Positions 1 to 8,394 of a stretch of 64,000 bases of DNA are shown here, piece after piece. Under the pieces are notes generated by a model. It had not been told where the DNA came from, made no database searches, and saw only the letters and a list, made by a program, of their open reading frames with translations. The number at the start of each line of letters is the position of its first letter. Within the stretch, counting starts at the first letter, position 1. The translations under genes were made by a program, and so were the position numbers. This DNA comes from Vibrio sp. CK2-1 (GTDB taxonomy: Bacteria > Pseudomonadota > Gammaproteobacteria > Enterobacterales > Vibrionaceae), in NCBI RefSeq assembly GCF_021726515.1, contig NZ_JAKKCJ010000001.1, positions 434,001-498,000 on the forward strand, given 5' to 3'.

Positions 1-22
1 CGAGCAGTTGTTGAATATCCAT
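1..22 (-). CDS. Possible 5' end of a divergent gene cut by the window edge
   Basis: On the minus strand an ATG at 22-20 opens a frame reading MDIQQLL before the window ends. A weak GGAAG lies about 12 bases upstream. It would be divergent from the Lrp-type regulator at 133. Lrp/AsnC regulators are often divergent from an exporter or metabolic gene, but seven residues cannot identify a product. Confidence 0.25.
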
Positions 23-132
23 TTCTTAGCTTCCATTTGGTGTGACTGTTCCTTGTATATTATTGGGTTTATGGCTACATTTTATGTCTATTTGATGTGC
101 TATTTAGATAAAGTGAGCAACAAAGTTAAGTT

Positions 133-573
133 ATGGATAGATTTGACGAAAGAATATTGCAAGAGCTTCAAGCGGATGGTCGATTATCCAATGTTGAGTT
201 GTCGGAACGAATTGGTTTATCGCCTTCTGCGACGTTAAGGCGAGTGCAAGAACTGGAACGCCAAGAAGTGATCAGTGGATATCGAGCGGTACTTAATTCA
301 GAGAAATTAGGGATTGGCTTTATTGCCTATGTCACGATTGGACTATCGGATCATAGTCAAAAGTCACAGCGTGGATTTGAGCAAGAAGTGATGTTGGCAA
401 AAGAAGTCACCGAATGTCATAACATCACCGGTGCGAATGAGTATCTGCTGCGAGTAGAAACCAAAGATTTGACTCGTTATAAACGCTTTCATTCTGAGGT
501 GTTAGGGGAGATCCCACAGGTGAATACCATAACAACCTTAGTCGTGATGGATACCCCGAAAGATACCCGTTAA
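133..573 (+). CDS. Lrp/AsnC family transcriptional regulator
   Basis: A 146-residue protein of the usual length for the feast/famine regulators. Residues about 3-60 form the AsnC-type winged helix (LSNVELSERIGLSPSATLRR is the helix-turn-helix), followed by a RAM ligand-binding domain from about residue 68 that in this family binds amino acids and drives oligomerisation. The start ATG at 133 gives the standard N-terminus beginning MDRFDERIL. It is followed head-on by the minus-strand exporter gene ending at 595. The ligand and target are unknown; the divergent gene at the left edge is the natural candidate. The family call is firm, the function is inferred. Confidence 0.92.
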   Translation: MDRFDERILQELQADGRLSNVELSERIGLSPSATLRRVQELERQEVISGYRAVLNSEKLGIGFIAYVTIGLSDHSQKSQRGFEQEVMLAKEVTECHNITGANEYLLRVETKDLTRYKRFHSEVLGEIPQVNTITTLVVMDTPKDTR

Positions 574-594
574 TACAGATTGGTTTGCTCGATG

Positions 595-1806
595 TTAACT
601 TGCTTGAATCTTAGCTTTAGCTTCGATTTGCGTGCGGCGGCTGACGAGCAACACCAGCATCATGACTAACGCAGTACAGCAATAAAAGATGCCGAGATCA
701 TTCTGGCTAGCCACAAAGTTACGTACTAAAAACTCCCCAAAGAAGCCAGCGATACACATTTGAATCGAGCCCGATAATGCAGAAACGGCGCCAACGCGAT
801 TTGGATGTGGCTCTAACAGCATCGACATTGAAATAGGGAAACTCATGCCTTGTGCAACCGTTAATAAGGTAAACGCGCCAATTAAATGTAAGGCGGAAAG
901 TGGCATAGCCAGCAACCAAACCCCTGAAACCACCATCAAGCTAAATGCGATACACAACAAGCGAGCTTGCGAGAAATACTTATGCAGGCGGTTAACCGTC
1001 ACGCTACCAATTAATAATCCTGCCGATGGAATGATCATCGCTTCACCGTAGTCAGATACCGTCATTCCTAATTGTTTTTGCAACAAAAAAGGTAAAACAG
1101 ACAGCGAGACAACCGCGCCTAAATAGCTGATCCAGTTATAACTGGCACTAGACACCACTTGCTTACAGGTGATCAGTTCGCCATAACCTTTTAATACTTT
1201 GACCGGATTAAAGCGGCTTTTAGGGTAGGGTAAAGTTTCTGGCAGTACTTTCCAGCCGAGCGTGACAATCGCAATTAAATACACCAGCACTGCACTAAAC
1301 ACACTTTGCCAGCCAAAATGATAGGCGACCCACCCCCCAAATACTGGCGAGATGATAGGTAATATTGATGCGGTCATCGAGAGATAAGATAACGCTTTGG
1401 TTAAGTCAGGGCCGTTATAACTATCGCGCAATACACTACGCCCGAGTACCGAAGCACTGCCTGCACCTAGACCTTGCAAAAAACGCCCAAACAACAAAGC
1501 TTCAAAGCTGGTCGCCCATAACACACAAATCAATGTACCGAGTAGATAAACGCCTTGTCCTGCCAGAAAGACTGGCCGACGACCAATCGCATCCGATAAC
1601 GGCCCATAAAATAGCTGTGATAAGCCAAAGCTAATTAAAAAGAAAGTGACGATAGACTGAACTTGCGCTTGGGAAACCGCTAAATCATGGCTGATCAAAG
1701 GTAAAGAGGGTAGATAAATGCTTACACCCACTTGACCCGTTGCGATGATCATCATCGCGAGCAAAAGTGGTGTTTTTTTAAAGGCGTTTATCGTTTCTGT
1801 TTTCAT
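595..1806 (-). CDS. Bcr/CflA-type MFS drug exporter
   Basis: A 403-residue inner-membrane protein with about 12 hydrophobic segments. The MFS motif A appears as GPLSDAIGRRPVF at residues 68-80, and the PSLPLIS segment near the first helix resembles Bcr/CflA and MdtL-type multidrug exporters, which use the proton gradient. The open frame extends 67 codons further upstream, but that stretch is not membrane-like and overlaps the divergent LysR promoter, so the ATG at 1806 is preferred. It is divergent from the LysR gene at 1894, a common arrangement for an exporter and its regulator. The substrate cannot be read from sequence. Confidence 0.88.
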   Translation of the reverse strand: MKTETINAFKKTPLLLAMMIIATGQVGVSIYLPSLPLISHDLAVSQAQVQSIVTFFLISFGLSQLFYGPLSDAIGRRPVFLAGQGVYLLGTLICVLWATSFEALLFGRFLQGLGAGSASVLGRSVLRDSYNGPDLTKALSYLSMTASILPIISPVFGGWVAYHFGWQSVFSAVLVYLIAIVTLGWKVLPETLPYPKSRFNPVKVLKGYGELITCKQVVSSASYNWISYLGAVVSLSVLPFLLQKQLGMTVSDYGEAMIIPSAGLLIGSVTVNRLHKYFSQARLLCIAFSLMVVSGVWLLAMPLSALHLIGAFTLLTVAQGMSFPISMSMLLEPHPNRVGAVSALSGSIQMCIAGFFGEFLVRNFVASQNDLGIFYCCTALVMMLVLLVSRRTQIEAKAKIQAS

Positions 1807-1893
1807 GTAACTAGTGTACTTTGGTGAATATAAAATGATAATAGACTCTATAGGAAAGAGATTAAGTCTATTTGGGAAATAATGGAGCGAACG

Positions 1894-2802
1894 ATGGATT
1901 GGATTGAATCGGTAAGAACTTATATTCGAGTGGTGGAAGAAGGCAGCTTTAATCAAGCAGCACGTCGTTTGAATACCACTAGCTCCGCGGTAAGTAAGCG
2001 CATACATTTTTTAGAAGAACGCATTGGAGTGCAACTACTCAAACGAACTACACGCTCATTAAGTCAAACTGAAGCTGGCGCGATGTTTTATCAACGAGGT
2101 AAAGCGCAAGTCGAACAATGGCAATCGCTGGTGGATGAAACACGTTCAATCAATCAAACCCCAACTGGGATGCTACGAGTTGGTGCTACGCTCGCATTAG
2201 GCTCTAAGTTTTTTATGCGTTATGTCGATGACTTTCTTCATCAATACCCACAAATTAAAGTGCAGTTGATCACGACACTTCCCGGTCAATTGCCGGAGCT
2301 GAGCTTTGATATTTACATTGGTCGTGAAATTGAAAACCTTGATACTTTGAGTTTTCGTGCCGCTCCTTTGGTGGATTATCAATCTGGTTTTTATGCCGCG
2401 CCAAGCTATTTAAAGCAATATGGTGAACCGCAGACGGTCGATGATTTGAGCAATCACAACATGCTGATTTGGGGTGAAAAAGTCGAACGAGAAGTCAGGC
2501 TAACCACTCTAGGTGAACGCAGCAAAAAAGTGCGATTAACTGGTAACTTCTCGACAACCAATCCAGAAGCGTTATTTCACAGTGCTAAACGCGGCATGGG
2601 GATTATTTTATCCAACCAAGTGATGCTGCAAGAAGAAATAGAGCGTGGTGAATTGGTTCGAGTACTGCCGAATGTCACGTCAGATCATACGCGAGTTTAT
2701 GCCTATTATCCGAAGCTGGATTATGAACATACCCGTACTCAATTGTTTGTGGAATATTTAAAGCAGAGATTGGAAACCGAGAAAGATGTGAAGGTAGTGT
2801 AA
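1894..2802 (+). CDS. LysR family transcriptional regulator
   Basis: A 302-residue LysR-type regulator. The N-terminal winged helix (about residues 1-60) contains FNQAARRLNTTSSAVSKRI, followed by a linker helix and a substrate-binding-like effector domain. An ATG lies at 1882, but the GGAG at 1884-1887 is well placed for the ATG at 1894, which gives MDWIESV, so that start is chosen. It is divergent from the Bcr/CflA-type exporter and probably controls it. The 87-bp intergenic region holds TAGACT/AGTCTA arms that may be part of the LysR site. The inducer is unknown. Confidence 0.9.
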   Translation: MDWIESVRTYIRVVEEGSFNQAARRLNTTSSAVSKRIHFLEERIGVQLLKRTTRSLSQTEAGAMFYQRGKAQVEQWQSLVDETRSINQTPTGMLRVGATLALGSKFFMRYVDDFLHQYPQIKVQLITTLPGQLPELSFDIYIGREIENLDTLSFRAAPLVDYQSGFYAAPSYLKQYGEPQTVDDLSNHNMLIWGEKVEREVRLTTLGERSKKVRLTGNFSTTNPEALFHSAKRGMGIILSNQVMLQEEIERGELVRVLPNVTSDHTRVYAYYPKLDYEHTRTQLFVEYLKQRLETEKDVKVV

Positions 2803-2833
2803 AGCCTTACAACTAAAATGTAGTGCAAAAAAT

Positions 2834-2854
2834 AGGGCTGAATCAGTCAGCCCT
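2834..2854. terminator. Bidirectional hairpin between converging genes
   Basis: AGGGCTGA at 2834-2841 pairs with TCAGCCCT at 2847-2854 around a five-base loop. Read on the minus strand it is followed by TATTTTTTG, a good T tract, so it should end transcription from the small gene at 2895-3146. It probably also slows the LysR transcript. Confidence 0.7.
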
Positions 2855-2894
2855 TAGTTAACATTGGAAAATTTAATAATCGAAAATCAAAAGC

Positions 2895-3146
2895 CTAGTG
2901 CGCTTTTTTCGGCCCGTTACGTACGATATCTTTACCGTTATCAAACACGTCTTGAGTGACCCAGCGACCAAGCAATAATTGGTGCTTATCATCTAAAACC
3001 GCAACAAACGGGCGACCATTACTATTATTGGTTGCCAGCGCCACACCCGTGACATTTTCAAGCCCTAGGCCACCGTTTTCTACTAAGCGCAAAAACGCTT
3101 CCAGATCGTCTAGGGTTTCAATTACTAGGTTATCGTCAATCATCAT
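2895..3146 (-). CDS. Small conserved-looking protein of unknown function
   Basis: An 83-residue acidic protein that I do not recognise. It has no signal peptide or membrane segment. An N-terminal LVIETLDDLEAFLRLVENG stretch looks helical, and a central GRPFVAVLDDKHQLLLGRWV segment looks like paired beta strands. Two ATG codons open the frame (3146 and 3143). A terminator lies just beyond its end, and it is divergent from the SDR gene at 3254, which supports a real gene. No function is proposed. Confidence 0.6.
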   Translation of the reverse strand: MMIDDNLVIETLDDLEAFLRLVENGGLGLENVTGVALATNNSNGRPFVAVLDDKHQLLLGRWVTQDVFDNGKDIVRNGPKKAH

Positions 3147-3253
3147 TCTTACTCTATTAACACGTTATGTGCGTAGGATAACAGTTATGATTAAGTCGAT
3201 AAATATATCCTATTTGTTAATATCATTTTTTACTCATCAATAAGGATTCATTA

Positions 3254-4006
3254 ATGAGTCATCATAAAGTGGCATTAATTACTGGTGGCGGTCGAGGGAT
3301 AGGGGCAGCTACCGCTGAATTATTTGCTAAGCATGGTTATGCGGTTTGTATTAATTACAAGTCTGATTCTACTTCTGCGCAACATTTGGCTGATAAAATC
3401 CTATCAGAAGGTGGGCACTGTATTACGGTTCAAGCCGACGTTTCCAGCGAGCAAGATGTTGCGCGGTTATTTTCAACCATAGATAAAGAATTAGGGCAAC
3501 TAACGGTACTTGTTAATAATGCCGGTATTTTACATACGCAATCTCGATTAGAAGATATGACGGCAGAGCGTATTAATCATGTATTAATGAATAATGTAAC
3601 CAGTTACTTTTTGTGCTGCCAGCAAGCGGTGAAGCGAATGTCTACTCGATATGGTGGTAAAGGTGGGACGATTGTTAATGTCTCATCGGGTGCTTCTCGT
3701 ACAGGCTCTCCTAATGAATATATTGATTATGCAGCTTCAAAAGGCGCGATTGATACCTTAACGAAAGGTTTATCGATAGAAGTAGCAGGCGAAGGAATTC
3801 GTGTTAACTGTGTTCGTCCGGGGCTGATTTATACCGATATGCACAGCGACGGAGGTGAGCCTGAACGAGTAGATAGGTTAAAAAGTAAGATACCAATGCA
3901 AAGAGGTGGCGATCCGGCAGAAGTCGCAGAAGCGATCTATTGGCTTGCTTCGGAAAAGTCTTCGTTTTCGACGGGAAACTACATTGATGTAACGGGTGGG
4001 CTATAG
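3254..4006 (+). CDS. ygfF: SDR family oxidoreductase, YgfF-like
   Basis: A 250-residue short-chain dehydrogenase closely resembling E. coli YgfF from memory (shared NVTSYFLCC-like and IPMQRGG segments). It has the cofactor motif TGGGRGIG (residues 10-17), NNAG (88-91), the serine in VNVSSGAS, and the catalytic Tyr159-x3-Lys163 pair in YAASK. It should use NAD(P)H on a hydroxyl or carbonyl compound in the cytoplasm, but the substrate is unknown. AAGGA precedes the ATG at good spacing. It is followed by a GNAT gene 23 bases downstream, probably co-transcribed. Confidence 0.9.
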   Translation: MSHHKVALITGGGRGIGAATAELFAKHGYAVCINYKSDSTSAQHLADKILSEGGHCITVQADVSSEQDVARLFSTIDKELGQLTVLVNNAGILHTQSRLEDMTAERINHVLMNNVTSYFLCCQQAVKRMSTRYGGKGGTIVNVSSGASRTGSPNEYIDYAASKGAIDTLTKGLSIEVAGEGIRVNCVRPGLIYTDMHSDGGEPERVDRLKSKIPMQRGGDPAEVAEAIYWLASEKSSFSTGNYIDVTGGL

Positions 4007-4029
4007 ATTGGTATTAAAAAGGAAGTTTA

Positions 4030-4476
4030 ATGAAAATCATCCAAGCAGGGATGGCGGAAATAAGTCCAGTATCGTTCTTATTTGACGCTTATCGCCAATT
4101 TTACCAACAAGATACTAATCTTGATGCTGCTCGACAATTTATTCATTCTCGTATTGAGAACAACGAATCAGTTATTTTTCTTGCTGTGTCGGATAATGGT
4201 GAAGGGTTAGGTTTTGTTCAGCTATATCCTTCGTTTTCTTCAGTTTCTATGAAGAAAATGTGGTATTTAAATGATTTGTTTGTAGCAAAAAGTGCTCGTA
4301 ATCAAGGTGTTGCTAGGGCTTTATTAAGGCAAGTTCAAGTTTTTGCTAAGCAGAGTAATGCGTTGACTGTTAAATTAGCGACATCAATATCTAATGAACA
4401 GGCTAAATCACTCTATCTTTCAGAAGGGTATGAAAAAATAACGGCATTTGAACATTACACTCAGCGCGTTAAATAA
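4030..4476 (+). CDS. GNAT family N-acetyltransferase
   Basis: A 148-residue GNAT protein. The acetyl-CoA binding motif A is visible as DLFVAKSARNQGVARALL (about residues 83-100), preceded by the beta-4 strand MWYLNDLFV. The C-terminal part ends with a SLYLSEGYEKI segment typical of the fold. It should transfer an acetyl group from acetyl-CoA to an amine; the acceptor is unknown. It sits between the YgfF-like gene and the LysE-type exporter on the same strand with short gaps, suggesting one transcript. Confidence 0.88.
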   Translation: MKIIQAGMAEISPVSFLFDAYRQFYQQDTNLDAARQFIHSRIENNESVIFLAVSDNGEGLGFVQLYPSFSSVSMKKMWYLNDLFVAKSARNQGVARALLRQVQVFAKQSNALTVKLATSISNEQAKSLYLSEGYEKITAFEHYTQRVK

Positions 4477-4506
4477 GTTAACTCTTCAAATAAGGAATCA
4501 GTGAAC

Positions 4507-5160
4507 ATGGATGTCACATTAACCAGTATTTTTATCACCGTGGCGATCGCGCATTTTTTGGCGTTATTAAGCCCCGGCCCGGATTTTGTTTTAGTGGTAA
4601 AAAGTGCCATTCGTAATAAAGGTCGCAATGCTATTGGTGTTGCTTTGGGAATTGCGATTGCCAATGCGGTTTATATTGGATTATGTCTTATTGGGGTTGG
4701 CTCGATTCTGGCGGCTTCTGTTCCCATCATGATTACGCTTAAAGTGATTGGCGGCTGTTTTCTTATTTATCTCGCTTATAAAGCTCTGAGAGCAAGAAAA
4801 AGTGCGTATCAAAATTTAGAAATTGTGGGTGATTCCGAGATAGAACCAAAAGGGAGTTCATTCTGGTTTGAATTTTTCACTGGCTTTATGTCGGGTATTT
4901 TAAATCCTAAAAACCTATTGTTTTACTTGAGTTTGTTTACTGTTGTTTTAACCAATGATGTGAGTTTTGGATTTAAACTCGGTTTAGGTATTTGGATGAC
5001 AGTCGTTGTTTTTGCGTGGGATGCTGCGGTTATCTATCTTCTGTCGACTCCGCGAGTGAGAAAGCGCTTCACCAAAATAGCGTATTATATTGATAAAGTC
5101 ACAGGTGCTTTATTAGGTATTATTGGCGTGACCATAGTGAAATCTGCGGTGGTGCGTTAA
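4507..5160 (+). CDS. LysE/RhtB family amino-acid exporter
   Basis: A 217-residue inner-membrane protein with about six hydrophobic helices and the family hallmark LSPGPDFVLV near residue 21, followed by GVALGIAIAN. The family exports amino acids or related metabolites. AAGGA at 4492-4496 could serve either a GTG at 4501 or the ATG at 4507; the ATG gives MDVTLTS, the usual start, and is preferred. It is the third gene of the plus-strand group with the SDR and GNAT genes, 30 bases after the latter. The substrate is not deducible. Confidence 0.88.
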   Translation: MDVTLTSIFITVAIAHFLALLSPGPDFVLVVKSAIRNKGRNAIGVALGIAIANAVYIGLCLIGVGSILAASVPIMITLKVIGGCFLIYLAYKALRARKSAYQNLEIVGDSEIEPKGSSFWFEFFTGFMSGILNPKNLLFYLSLFTVVLTNDVSFGFKLGLGIWMTVVVFAWDAAVIYLLSTPRVRKRFTKIAYYIDKVTGALLGIIGVTIVKSAVVR

Positions 5161-5248
5161 CGCTAAGCTCACTCTTTTATAAGGCTGCTCTTTATAAGAT
5201 TGCTATGCAGTATTTAAGTTGAATGCTTTTGATCGATAATAAGGTTAT

Positions 5249-6157
5249 TTATGTTGTTTTATTAATGACAAAAGCTTCACAGTTTTCCGCGACAAAATCT
5301 AAAAATACTGAGATTCGCTTAGAGAGTGCGGTATTACGATAATAGACCGCATGCACTTCTTCTCTTGGCGTTGGGTGGATTAATTCGTTAGGTAATACTT
5401 CGATTAACTCCCCCGTCTCTCTAGCTTGCTTGGTCATAAAGTCACTTAATAAAGCAATGCCTTGACCAACTAGGCAAAGACGCATCACAGTTTCACCACT
5501 GCTGGCGGTAATCGACGGCGGAAGTTTCACTCGTTCGGTTAATGGCCATTCATTTAAAGCTTCATTATCAGAAAATCCGATAATTTTGTGCTGCTTAAGC
5601 GCTTCCGTTGTTTTTGGAATTCCGTATTCCTTTATATATTCCGGGCTTGCCAATAAGCGTAATCGACTTGTCCCCAGTTTTTTGGAATGTAGATTAGAGT
5701 CCGCTAGCTTACCAATCCGAATAGCAATATCAGTTCGCTTTTCAATGAGATCAATAAAGCCTTCGCTTGAAACAAGATCGAGCTGAATTAGGGGGTAAGC
5801 CTTTTGAAAGGCGGGAATAATAGGGATCAGTTGATGTAATACAAATGGACTAGCGGCATCGATTCTTAAGCGACCAGAAGGCTGGTGTTGCATTAATTTT
5901 AATGATTCTTCTGCTTTTTCAATATGGGATATCCCAAGCCTTATTTCTTCGATAAAGCGCTTACATTCTTCAGTTGGCTCGACTTTTCTGGTTGTACGAT
6001 TAAATAAGTTGGTATTGAGATCATTTTCCAATCGTTGAATCGCCCGAGTTACCTTCGCGACGGGATACCCTAGGATGTCTGCCGCGCCAGAAAAGCTTCC
6101 GACATCTTGAATCGCCAATAGAATCGTAAGGTCTGATATTTTAGATATTATTGCCAT
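5249..6157 (-). CDS. LysR family transcriptional regulator
   Basis: A 302-residue LysR regulator starting MAIISKISDLTILL. The HTH (SFSGAADILGYPVAKVTRAI) is at about residues 21-40. The open frame extends 36 codons upstream, but that stretch is not LysR-like and runs into the divergent promoter, so the ATG at 6157 is chosen. It is divergent from the MFS gene at 6287, the likely target. The intergenic region contains GTGAAAAA (6160-6167) and TTTTTCAC (6188-6195) as widely spaced inverted arms that may be part of its site. Confidence 0.9.
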   Translation of the reverse strand: MAIISKISDLTILLAIQDVGSFSGAADILGYPVAKVTRAIQRLENDLNTNLFNRTTRKVEPTEECKRFIEEIRLGISHIEKAEESLKLMQHQPSGRLRIDAASPFVLHQLIPIIPAFQKAYPLIQLDLVSSEGFIDLIEKRTDIAIRIGKLADSNLHSKKLGTSRLRLLASPEYIKEYGIPKTTEALKQHKIIGFSDNEALNEWPLTERVKLPPSITASSGETVMRLCLVGQGIALLSDFMTKQARETGELIEVLPNELIHPTPREEVHAVYYRNTALSKRISVFLDFVAENCEAFVINKTT

Positions 6158-6286
6158 AAGTGAAAAAGTAATTTGCCTAATATGCCATTTTTCACAATAG
6201 TAGACTGGGGCATACTCCTTAGCAACATAAATATGCTTAACCTCGATACCGTAGATTAAGCACAAATTTTTTGATGAGGAGTTTTT

Positions 6287-7465
6287 ATGCCACTTGCTTT
6301 ATGGGCGCTGACGCTAAGTGCGTTTGCTATTGGTACCACTGAGTTTGTGATTGTGGGGTTAGTCCCGACTATCGCCAACGATCTTGCGGTTTCACTTCCT
6401 TCTGCTGGGCTATTAATCAGTTTATATGCATTAGGTGTTGCGATTGGTGCGCCAGTACTAACCGCATTAACCGGGCGTTGGAACCGAAAACATGTATTGT
6501 TGACCTTAATGGGGTTGTTTGTCATTGGTAATTTATTAGCTTGGCAGGCTCCAAGTTATGAAACACTGATTATGGCAAGGATTTTGACAGGGTTGGCTCA
6601 CGGTGTGTTCTTTTCTATTGGTTCCACAATTGCAACTGGGTTAGTGAGCAAAGATAAAGAAGGCAGTGCCATTGCGATTATGTTTACCGGCTTAACGGTG
6701 GCATTAGTCACAGGGGTTCCTTTAGGTACATGGATTGGGCAATTATTTGGCTGGCGAGCAACCTTTCTGATTGTTGCTGTACTTGGCGTCATTGCGTTAA
6801 TCGGTAGTGCTTTATTGGTTCCTAATAATTTAAAGCAATCAAAAAGTGCGACGTTTAAAGAGCAGTTAGAAGTATTGATTCAACCACGTTTGTTGTTGGT
6901 GTATATGATGACGGCAGTCGGTTATGGCGGTACTTTTGTTGCATTTACTTACCTTGCCCCAATTCTTGAGCAAGTGTCAGGGTTTGCATCTAGCTCTATT
7001 GGTTTAATTATGCTGGTGTACGGTATTTCCGTTACTATCGGCAATATCTGGGGTGGGAAACTGGCGGATAAACTTGGACCTGTGAAAGCGTTATCCATTA
7101 TTTTCTCAGCTTTAGCGGTAGTACTACTTGTCTTTACTTTTACCGCAACGAATCCGATTACGGCGATGATAACCGTGTTGGTTTGGGGAGCATTTGCTTT
7201 TGGTAATGTACCAGGATTGCAGGTTTATGTGGTTCAAATTGCCGAAAAGTACACACCTAATGCGGTTGATGTAGCATCTGGATTAAATATTGCAGCTTTC
7301 AACGTAGGTATTGCTATTGGTTCGATTGTTGGCGGTGCAGTTGTGGAGAATATGACGTTGACCGATACTCCGTGGGTTGGCGCTTTAATTGTTGTCGTAG
7401 CTCTATTATTGACACGTCTTTCGGGCAGACTAGACCAAAAAACAGTGTCATTGAAAGTGGCTTAA
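6287..7465 (+). CDS. DHA1-type MFS exporter (YdhP/AraJ-like)
   Basis: A 392-residue MFS protein with 12 predicted membrane spans. The start ALWALTLSAFAIGTTEFVIVG is typical of the AraJ/YdhP/Bcr-like DHA1 exporters, with LTGRWNRKHVL as motif A and GVPLGTWIGQLFGWRATF as motif C. Members export sugars, nucleosides or drugs by proton antiport. GAGGAG stands just before the ATG. It is divergent from a LysR regulator and followed by a bidirectional terminator. The substrate is unknown. Confidence 0.9.
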   Translation: MPLALWALTLSAFAIGTTEFVIVGLVPTIANDLAVSLPSAGLLISLYALGVAIGAPVLTALTGRWNRKHVLLTLMGLFVIGNLLAWQAPSYETLIMARILTGLAHGVFFSIGSTIATGLVSKDKEGSAIAIMFTGLTVALVTGVPLGTWIGQLFGWRATFLIVAVLGVIALIGSALLVPNNLKQSKSATFKEQLEVLIQPRLLLVYMMTAVGYGGTFVAFTYLAPILEQVSGFASSSIGLIMLVYGISVTIGNIWGGKLADKLGPVKALSIIFSALAVVLLVFTFTATNPITAMITVLVWGAFAFGNVPGLQVYVVQIAEKYTPNAVDVASGLNIAAFNVGIAIGSIVGGAVVENMTLTDTPWVGALIVVVALLLTRLSGRLDQKTVSLKVA

Positions 7466-7501
7466 TACGGTCGGTCAATATATAAAATAATGACTGAAAA
7501 T

Positions 7502-7537
7502 AGGAGGTTGGTTGAGATGAACTCAGCTAACCTCCTT
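7502..7537. terminator. Bidirectional hairpin after the MFS and SDR genes
   Basis: AGGAGGTTGGTTGAG and CTCAGCTAACCTCCT form a long stem with a few G-T pairs around ATGAA. It sits between the converging MFS (ends 7465) and SDR (ends 7552) genes and probably serves both. Confidence 0.65.
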
Positions 7538-7551
7538 CACTCATATATTTA

Positions 7552-8271
7552 CTACATCGCTTGCTTAGTCGCCGCGACGACAATCTCACGAATACAGACA
7601 TTCTGTGGTTGGTGATAAGCAAACACGACGGTTCGAGCTATATCATCGGCCACTAAAGCGCCACCCATGCTGGCAGTCCATTCTTTATAGCCTTGCTTAA
7701 TTTCATCAGATGAAGTGTGAGAAAGTAACTCAGTATCCACCGCTCCAGGTGCGATAGTAGTGACTCGAACATTAGAATCAGACACTTCTTCACGCACATT
7801 TTCTGAAATTGCATGAACGGCGAACTTGGTTCCGCAATAAGCGGCGTGATTGCCAAAAGTCTTACGACCTGCAATTGAGCTAATGTTGATGATAGTGCCT
7901 GTTTGGCGTGACTTCATTGGCGCTAACACCGCTTTCATGCCATTCATTAAACCAATCACGTTAACGTCAAACATTGTCTTCCACTCGCTGGAATCTTGAG
8001 TATCTAACTGCCCAAGTAGCATGCTACCAGCGTTGTTGATTAAGCCATCGACAGGGCCATATTGCGCTTCAGCTTTGGCAATCGCATCAATAAAGCTTTG
8101 TTCATCACTCACATCGACTTTAGCGCATAAGGTATTTGGTAAATTTAGCGCTTCTAAACGCTCAATACGACGAGCCAATAAGAGTAGTGGGTGTCCTAAT
8201 GCGCTGAATTGACGTGCGATCGCTTCACCAATACCTGAACTTGCACCTGTAATGACGATAAGTTTTTTCAT
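7552..8271 (-). CDS. SDR family oxidoreductase (YdfG-like class)
   Basis: A 239-residue classical short-chain dehydrogenase. It has TGASSGIG at residues 8-15, NNAG at 79-82, ISSIAG, and the Tyr145-x3-Lys149 catalytic pair in YCGTK. The ARRIERL segment after the second strand suggests NADP preference. It should reduce or oxidise a small carbonyl or alcohol in the cytoplasm. It is divergent from the LysR gene at 8395, with a LysR-like palindrome in between, so the two probably form a regulator-target pair. The substrate is unknown. Confidence 0.9.
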   Translation of the reverse strand: MKKLIVITGASSGIGEAIARQFSALGHPLLLLARRIERLEALNLPNTLCAKVDVSDEQSFIDAIAKAEAQYGPVDGLINNAGSMLLGQLDTQDSSEWKTMFDVNVIGLMNGMKAVLAPMKSRQTGTIINISSIAGRKTFGNHAAYCGTKFAVHAISENVREEVSDSNVRVTTIAPGAVDTELLSHTSSDEIKQGYKEWTASMGGALVADDIARTVVFAYHQPQNVCIREIVVAATKQAM

Positions 8272-8363
8272 ATTTGATTCCTGATTTAATTCGTTTGTTT
8301 ATCTGATGGCGAGAATTATAAGGAGAAGTTTACTGTTGATATATATGGCTTAAGTTGAAATAC

Positions 8364-8381
8364 TGTTTCCATATAGAAACA
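8364..8381. promoter_or_regulatory. Candidate LysR operator between SDR and LysR genes
   Basis: TGTTTCCATATAGAAACA is an 18-bp inverted repeat (six-base arms TGTTTC and GAAACA) in the divergent promoter region, just upstream of the LysR start. Its position fits autoregulation plus control of the SDR gene at 8271. This is inferred from symmetry and position only. Confidence 0.5.
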
Positions 8382-8394
8382 ATAAAAGAGCGTG

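Noticed and set aside
595..2007. Longer 470-residue form of the Bcr/CflA-type exporter
   Set aside because: The extra 67 residues are unlike the family and would overlap the divergent LysR gene and its promoter.
5249..6265. Longer 338-residue form of the second LysR regulator
   Set aside because: The extra N-terminus is not LysR-like; MAIISKISDLTILL is the normal family start.
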